From NCBI GenBank assembly GCA_951812305.1, contig CATOSB010000008.1, positions 186,001 to 250,000 on the forward strand: a stretch of DNA of 64,000 nt. Reading direction: 5' to 3'. Shown one piece after another: positions 60,222-64,000 of the stretch. The notes beneath the pieces were generated by a model. That model saw nothing but the letters and a program-made list of their open reading frames with translations. It made no database searches and had not been told where the DNA came from. The position numbers were made by a program, and so were the translations under genes. This DNA is from an uncultured Paracoccaceae bacterium (GTDB lineage: Bacteria > Pseudomonadota > Alphaproteobacteria > Rhodobacterales > Rhodobacteraceae). Positions within the stretch are counted from its first letter, which is position 1. Each line of letters begins with the position of its first letter.

Positions 60222-60860
60222 ATGCTGACGGCGATCATCGATTACGACAGCGGCAATCTGCACTCGGCGGAAAAAGCGTTTGAGCGGATGGCGCGGGAGG
60301 GCGATTCCGGCGATGTTGTGGTGACCTCAGATGCTGACGTCGTAGCGCGGGCGGACCGGATCGTATTGCCCGGCGACGGGGCGTTCCCGGCCTGTCGCAC
60401 GGCACTGTTTGCCGTGGACGGCGTGGCCGAGGCGATGGGCGAAGCAGTTGTCGGCAAGGGTCGGCCGTTCTTGGGGATTTGCGTCGGGATGCAGATGTTG
60501 GCGACCCGCGGCCATGAATATGAGGTGGTGCCGGGCCTTGATTGGATTGGTGGGGACATTGTTCGGATTGAACCGGAGGATCCGGCGCTGAAAGTGCCGC
60601 ATATGGGGTGGAACGATCTGGTGGTGAAGGGGACGCATCCTGTACTGGCGGGGATCGAGACCGGCGATCATGCCTATTTCGTTCATTCCTATCAGTTTGA
60701 TGTGAGCGATCCATCACACAGGCTGGCGCATTGTGAATATGGCGGCAAGGTGAGTGCGATTGTGGGTCGCGACAACATCATCGGCACACAGTTTCACCCG
60801 GAAAAAAGCCAAAGCGCGGGGCTCCGGCTGATTTCGAATTTCCTGAAATGGGCGCCCTAG
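60222..60860 (+). CDS. hisH: Imidazole glycerol phosphate synthase, glutamine amidotransferase subunit (HisH)
   Basis: HisH releases ammonia from glutamine for HisF. The 212-residue protein starts LTAIIDYDSGNLHSAEKAF and has the catalytic GICVGMQMLATRG (Cys) and TQFHPEKSQSAG (His and Glu). The start at 60222 follows ACGGG; an earlier frame from 60198 is less likely because the repeat lies there. The stop is four bases from the stop of the convergent DUF2147 gene. Confidence 0.96.
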   Translation: MLTAIIDYDSGNLHSAEKAFERMAREGDSGDVVVTSDADVVARADRIVLPGDGAFPACRTALFAVDGVAEAMGEAVVGKGRPFLGICVGMQMLATRGHEYEVVPGLDWIGGDIVRIEPEDPALKVPHMGWNDLVVKGTHPVLAGIETGDHAYFVHSYQFDVSDPSHRLAHCEYGGKVSAIVGRDNIIGTQFHPEKSQSAGLRLISNFLKWAP

Positions 60861-60863
60861 GGC

Positions 60864-61256
60864 TTACTGAAGTCGCGTCCATTTTTGTTTGGCGCAGATC
60901 AGGCCGCCAGCGACGCAACCGCGCAGATCCATTTTTGTTGCGCTGCTTTTCAGCGTGACCTTTCCGATATAGATCTGGTCATTGGACGGTCGCCAAACCT
61001 GACCGTTGTATTTGTTGGTGCCCGAAGGAACCATGTTGATGACGATCATTTCGCCAAGATTTGGCGACTGATATTCACCATCCGCGTTGAATGTTCGCGA
61101 AATAATGCCGCAGAAACCCGGGTTGCACGGCGAAATCGTGACATGCGCATAGGCGCCGTCATCGACCTCGGTCTGCCAGACGCCCTCGATCGGGTCCGCG
61201 TTAACGACACCTGCTGTAAGCGTTGCCAAAACGGCGGATATTGCGAAAACTCTCAT
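60864..61256 (-). CDS. DUF2147 secreted protein, opposite strand inside the his cluster
   Basis: The 130-residue product has a signal peptide (RVFAISAVLATLTAGVVNA), then DPIEGVWQTEVDDGAYAHV and SPCNPGFCGIISRTF, VTLKSSATKMDLRGCVAGGLICAKQKWTR, which match the DUF2147 pattern of small periplasmic proteins. It lies on the minus strand between hisH and hisA and converges on hisH within four bases. Its function is unknown. Confidence 0.8.
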   Translation of the reverse strand: MRVFAISAVLATLTAGVVNADPIEGVWQTEVDDGAYAHVTISPCNPGFCGIISRTFNADGEYQSPNLGEMIVINMVPSGTNKYNGQVWRPSNDQIYIGKVTLKSSATKMDLRGCVAGGLICAKQKWTRLQ

Positions 61257-61386
61257 GATTTTCCTCCCGTGGATTGCGCCGAGTTTGGCAAACGCGGGCG
61301 GTCGGGATCAAGTGTGACGTGGGGTCGGCTTGCGCAAGGGGCACAACGGTGCCAAGGAGCGGCGCGAAATCAAGATGGGTGCGGCG

Positions 61387-62109
61387 ATGATCCTTTATCC
61401 GGCAATTGATCTGAAAGACGGCGCTTGCGTGCGTCTGCTGAAGGGCGAGATGGATCAGGCGACGGTGTTCAATGATGACCCCGCCGCGCAGGCGCTTGAG
61501 TTTCAGAATGCCGGGTGTGAGTGGCTGCATCTGGTTGATCTGAACGGGGCCTTTGCTGGCGCGCCAGTAAATGCCAACGCGGTTGAGGGGATCTTGGCGG
61601 CAGTGGATGTGCCAGCGCAGTTGGGCGGTGGCATCCGCGATATGGCGACGATTGAGGGCTGGCTGTCGAAGGGGCTGGCGCGAGTGATCCTTGGGACTGT
61701 GGCGGTGGAAGACCCGGAATTGGTGCGCGAGGCGGCAAAAACGTTTCCGGGGCAGGTTGCAGTCGGGATCGACGCACGCGACGGTCGGGTGGCGACAAAG
61801 GGATGGGCAGAAGAGACGGACGTGATGGTCACGGATCTGGCGCAGCGATTCGAAGACGCGGGCGTGTCGGCGATCATCTATACCGACATCGATCGCGACG
61901 GGGCGATGCAGGGACCGAACGTTACCGCGACGGCGGCGCTGGCCAAAGCGGTGTCGATCCCGGTGATTGCATCTGGGGGTGTTTCGTCACTGGCGGATTT
62001 GCGGGCGCTGAAGGATTGCGGTGCGTCGCTGAACGGTGCGATTTCGGGGCGGGCGCTTTATGACGGGGCGATTGATTTGGCTGAGGCGTTGGAGGTGATG
62101 CGGCAGTAG
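61387..62109 (+). CDS. hisA: Phosphoribosylformimino-5-aminoimidazole carboxamide ribotide isomerase (HisA)
   Basis: HisA isomerises ProFAR to PRFAR in histidine synthesis. The 240-residue TIM barrel starts ILYPAIDLKDGACVRLLKGE with the first catalytic Asp, has the second Asp in VGIDARDGRV, and ends with the phosphate-binding ASGGVSSLADL and GAISGRALYDGAIDL. The ATG at 61387 gives the canonical N-terminus; ATG 61375 lies four codons upstream. Confidence 0.95.
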   Translation: MILYPAIDLKDGACVRLLKGEMDQATVFNDDPAAQALEFQNAGCEWLHLVDLNGAFAGAPVNANAVEGILAAVDVPAQLGGGIRDMATIEGWLSKGLARVILGTVAVEDPELVREAAKTFPGQVAVGIDARDGRVATKGWAEETDVMVTDLAQRFEDAGVSAIIYTDIDRDGAMQGPNVTATAALAKAVSIPVIASGGVSSLADLRALKDCGASLNGAISGRALYDGAIDLAEALEVMRQ

Positions 62110-62223
62110 CCTCTGAAAATAGTTTCGGATGGCTGAGGCGGCATTGATTTCAAGTCTGGAATTTGGCCTATGGCCATCCTGCATACATACCACCTCAGCC
62201 GGGTTAACAGCGCGCAGCGCCCC

Positions 62224-62359
62224 GGCCATCGCCTGCCCGTCCCCACGGGCTGGCGATTTTGCTTGGCTGGGCGCTATCCATCGATTTCGTTCGGACTTGG
62301 CTGGCATAAAGCGCTACTCTTGAGATGTAGCGTCGCCATCCCACGGGCAGGCAATGGCC
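62224..62359 (+). repeat. Dispersed hairpin repeat A, copy 3
   Basis: GGCCATCGCCTGCCCGTCCC on the left and ACGGGCAGGCAATGGCC on the right pair as the other copies do, but the outer bases are GGCCAT/ATGGCC instead of CGCGAT/ATCGCG, so both sides of the stem have changed together. The core has CGGACTTGGCTGG. It lies in the 436-base gap 62110-62545. Confidence 0.75.
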
Positions 62360-62468
62360 GACCGAGGAGTTGTATGATCCGGACGTGAAGGAACGTCGGC
62401 TCAATGCCAAAACGCATCATCCGCCAATGTACTTGAACTATGCCACCAATCGCCAACTGCGCCAGTGA
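62331..62468 (+). pseudogene. Possible gene remnant downstream of repeat A copy 3
   Basis: After a TAG at 62328, an open frame without a start runs to TGA 62466-62468 and reads EELYDPDVKERRLNAKTHH, PPMYLNYATNRQLRQ. The composition looks like real coding sequence but I know no family and there is no start codon or ribosome binding site, so it may be the 3' end of a gene cut by the repeat. Chance is not excluded. Confidence 0.25.
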
Positions 62469-62545
62469 TTGCAGGGGCGATTTTGCCCTACGCAGATATG
62501 GTGCCGGGTTGTGGATCATTCGGATCTGGGCATATAGAGGCGCCC

Positions 62546-63307
62546 ATGCTGAAAACCCGCATCATCCCCTGTCTGGACGTGGCCAAGGGCCGCGTTGTGA
62601 AGGGCGTGAATTTCGTCGATCTGGTAGATGCCGGTGATCCGGTCGAGGCGGCGAAAGCTTATGATGCTGCTGGCGCGGATGAGCTATGTTTCCTCGACAT
62701 CATGGCAACCGAAGAGAACCGGGGCACGATGTTTGATCTGGTGCAGCGCACTGCGGAGAATTGTTTCATGCCCCTGACGGTGGGCGGAGGCGTCCGAACC
62801 CATGAAAATGTGCGCGAATTGCTGTTGGCTGGCGCGGACAAGGTCAGCTTCAACTCTGCCGCCGTGGCGGACCCGGATGTGATTGCGCAAGCGGCGGAGC
62901 GATTTGGCAGTCAATGCATCGTCTGTGCAATTGATGCCAAGACCGTCGCGCCGGGCAAATGGGAGATATTTACCCATGGCGGGCGTCGCGAGACGGGGAT
63001 TGATGCGGTTGCATTCGCCAGGACCGTGGTGGCGAAAGGGGCAGGGGAGATCCTGCTGACCTCGATGGACCGCGACGGAACGCGGGCAGGGTTCAACATT
63101 CCGCTGACAAGGGCGATTTCGAATGCGGTGAACGTACCGGTGATTGCCTCGGGCGGTGTCGGAACGCTGGATCATCTGATCGAGGGCGTGACCGAGGGTC
63201 GGGCCAGCGCCGTGCTGGCAGCCTCAATCTTCCATTTCGGTGACTTCACGATCGGCGAGGCCAAGCGTCATATGGCGGCGGCGGGTATTCCGATGAGGTT
63301 GGCATGA
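62546..63307 (+). CDS. hisF: Imidazole glycerol phosphate synthase, cyclase subunit (HisF)
   Basis: HisF closes the imidazole ring with ammonia supplied by HisH. The 253-residue TIM barrel starts LKTRIIPCLDVAKGRVVKGV with the catalytic Asp, has VCAIDAKTVAPGKWEI with the second Asp, and ends SGGVGTLDHLIEGVTEG and AASIFHFGDFTIGEAKRHM. The start at 62546 follows AGAGG; the longer frame from 62465 runs through the remnant and is not used. It overlaps hisE by four bases. Confidence 0.96.
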   Translation: MLKTRIIPCLDVAKGRVVKGVNFVDLVDAGDPVEAAKAYDAAGADELCFLDIMATEENRGTMFDLVQRTAENCFMPLTVGGGVRTHENVRELLLAGADKVSFNSAAVADPDVIAQAAERFGSQCIVCAIDAKTVAPGKWEIFTHGGRRETGIDAVAFARTVVAKGAGEILLTSMDRDGTRAGFNIPLTRAISNAVNVPVIASGGVGTLDHLIEGVTEGRASAVLAASIFHFGDFTIGEAKRHMAAAGIPMRLA

Positions 63308-63612
63308 GTGCATTGGAGCGGCTGGCGCGCGTGATTGAGGCGCGCAAGGGAGCAGATCCAAAGGAGTCGTGGACGGCAAATTTGCTCGCCAAAGGGCCGG
63401 AAAAAGCGGCGGAAAAATTTGGCGAAGAGGCTGTCGAAGCGATCATAGAGGCGGTGAAGGGCGACAAAGAGCGGCTGACGGCAGAAGCAGCGGACGTGCT
63501 TTATCATCTGCTGGTCATGCTGGCGGCGCGGGATGTAACGCTTGATGATGTGTTGGTGGAACTTGAACGGCGCGAAGGAACGTCGGGGATCGACGAAAAG
63601 TCGCGAAGGTAG
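63304..63612 (+). CDS. hisE: Phosphoribosyl-ATP pyrophosphatase (HisE)
   Basis: HisE hydrolyses phosphoribosyl-ATP to phosphoribosyl-AMP in the second step of histidine synthesis. The 102-residue all-helical protein has GPEKAAEKFGEEAVEAIIEA and AADVLYHLLVMLAARDVTLDDVLVEL, the conserved metal-binding helices. It is the last his gene of this cluster; HisI and HisD are not in the window. Confidence 0.95.
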   Translation: MSALERLARVIEARKGADPKESWTANLLAKGPEKAAEKFGEEAVEAIIEAVKGDKERLTAEAADVLYHLLVMLAARDVTLDDVLVELERREGTSGIDEKSRR

Positions 63613-63722
63613 TCCAATCCAATACATTCGGTTTTGTCGCCGCAAAGGATCAACGCGAATTCGTCTTGCGTTGGCGCGAAATATCCAAAACTCTGCCGGT
63701 AGATTGCGGCGACGGAGGCGAA

Positions 63723-64000
63723 ATGGCACTCAGCGTTCAGGAACAGGTAAGGTATTGGGGGATCGCCACCGCGGTTATCCTGATAATTCTGTGGTTTCTG
63801 GGCGATGTGGTTCTGCCATTCGTTCTGGGCGGGGCGATTGCGTATTGCCTTGACCCGATTGCCGACTGGTTTGAACGTTTGGGGTGTAACAGGGCAATTG
63901 CCACGCTGATCACGTCGTTCGGCGCGATATTGGCGTTTGTGATTTTGGCGTTGGCAGTGCTGCCGCTGTTGATCACGCAGGCGCAGGCCTTGGTCGAAAC
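63723..64000 (+). CDS. AI-2E family (PerM-like) transporter, N-terminal part
   Basis: The window ends inside this gene, which starts at 63723 after GGAGG. The visible 92 residues have membrane segments (YWGIATAVILIILWFLGDVVLPFVLGGAIAYCLDPIADWF in pieces, then ATLITSFGAILAFVILALAVLPLLI) of the AI-2E/PerM family. These integral membrane proteins export autoinducer-2 or other solutes in some bacteria. It lies 110 bases after hisE; the gap holds no recognisable feature. Confidence 0.8.
   Translation, partial: MALSVQEQVRYWGIATAVILIILWFLGDVVLPFVLGGAIAYCLDPIADWFERLGCNRAIATLITSFGAILAFVILALAVLPLLITQAQALVE

Overview
The window comes from an alphaproteobacterium, most probably a Rhodobacteraceae (Roseobacter-group) chromosome. 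Supporting signs are the split HisG/HisZ ATP phosphoribosyltransferase encoded with hisS, the CcrM GANTC methyltransferase, the PhaR/phasin pair, a DUF6476-like gene next to rluD and rpoH, and dispersed GC-rich intergenic repeats of a kind I associate with roseobacters. I cannot fix genus or species. The density of insertion sequences is like that of IS-rich members of the group.

Layout. 1-8 kb: end of a sugar-phosphate isomerase-like gene, a MATE exporter, a membrane gene resembling a pentameric ligand-gated channel that is split by an IS66 element, tRNA-Ala(CGC), a phasin with a PhaR operator, a BCCT transporter and phaR. 8-13.5 kb: DUF6476 gene and rluD (overlapping divergent start codons), IS66 and IS630 copies sitting in the last codons of rluD, then rpoH. 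13.6-25.7 kb: an oxidoreductase, a DUF4389 protein, an M20 peptidase, a GNAT enzyme and a peptide-type ABC transporter (binding protein, two permeases, fused ATPase), followed by a zinc-ribbon protein and a nitroreductase. 25.7-29.6 kb: two IS4-type copies around a PfkB kinase, the second splitting dtd. 29.8-41 kb: 8-oxoguanine deaminase-like enzyme, a HisN-type phosphatase, an XRE regulator, quinone reductase, FAD monooxygenase, priA, a membrane-anchored winged-helix protein, small secreted proteins, rnhB and ccrM. 41-48.4 kb: a third IS66, an orphan double ABC ATPase, an ArgE-like deacetylase, and a coiled-coil surface protein split by another IS630-like element. 48.5-54.5 kb: the hisS-hisZ-hisG-DMT exporter operon, SlyX and two TSUP permeases. 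54.6-64 kb: a second copy of the frameshifted IS630-like element, a large membrane patatin-like protein, and the hisB-hisH-hisA-hisF-hisE cluster leading into an AI-2E family gene.

Eight insertion sequences of five kinds (IS66 x3, IS4-type x2, and three IS630-like types, one of them present twice, giving nine copies in all) lie in 64 kb. They split at least three genes (channel-like gene, dtd, surface protein) and replace the C-terminal tails of two more (RluD and the ABC binding protein). For nearly all of them the original gene can be rebuilt exactly by removing the element and one target duplication.

The points I consider most worth a second look are the channel-like pseudogene, the apparently permuted patatin domain, two families of dispersed hairpin repeats (one with compensatory stem changes), an IS630-like group with apparent 3-bp TNA duplications, a third IS66 copy without a target duplication, and the CATG shared by two divergent start codons.
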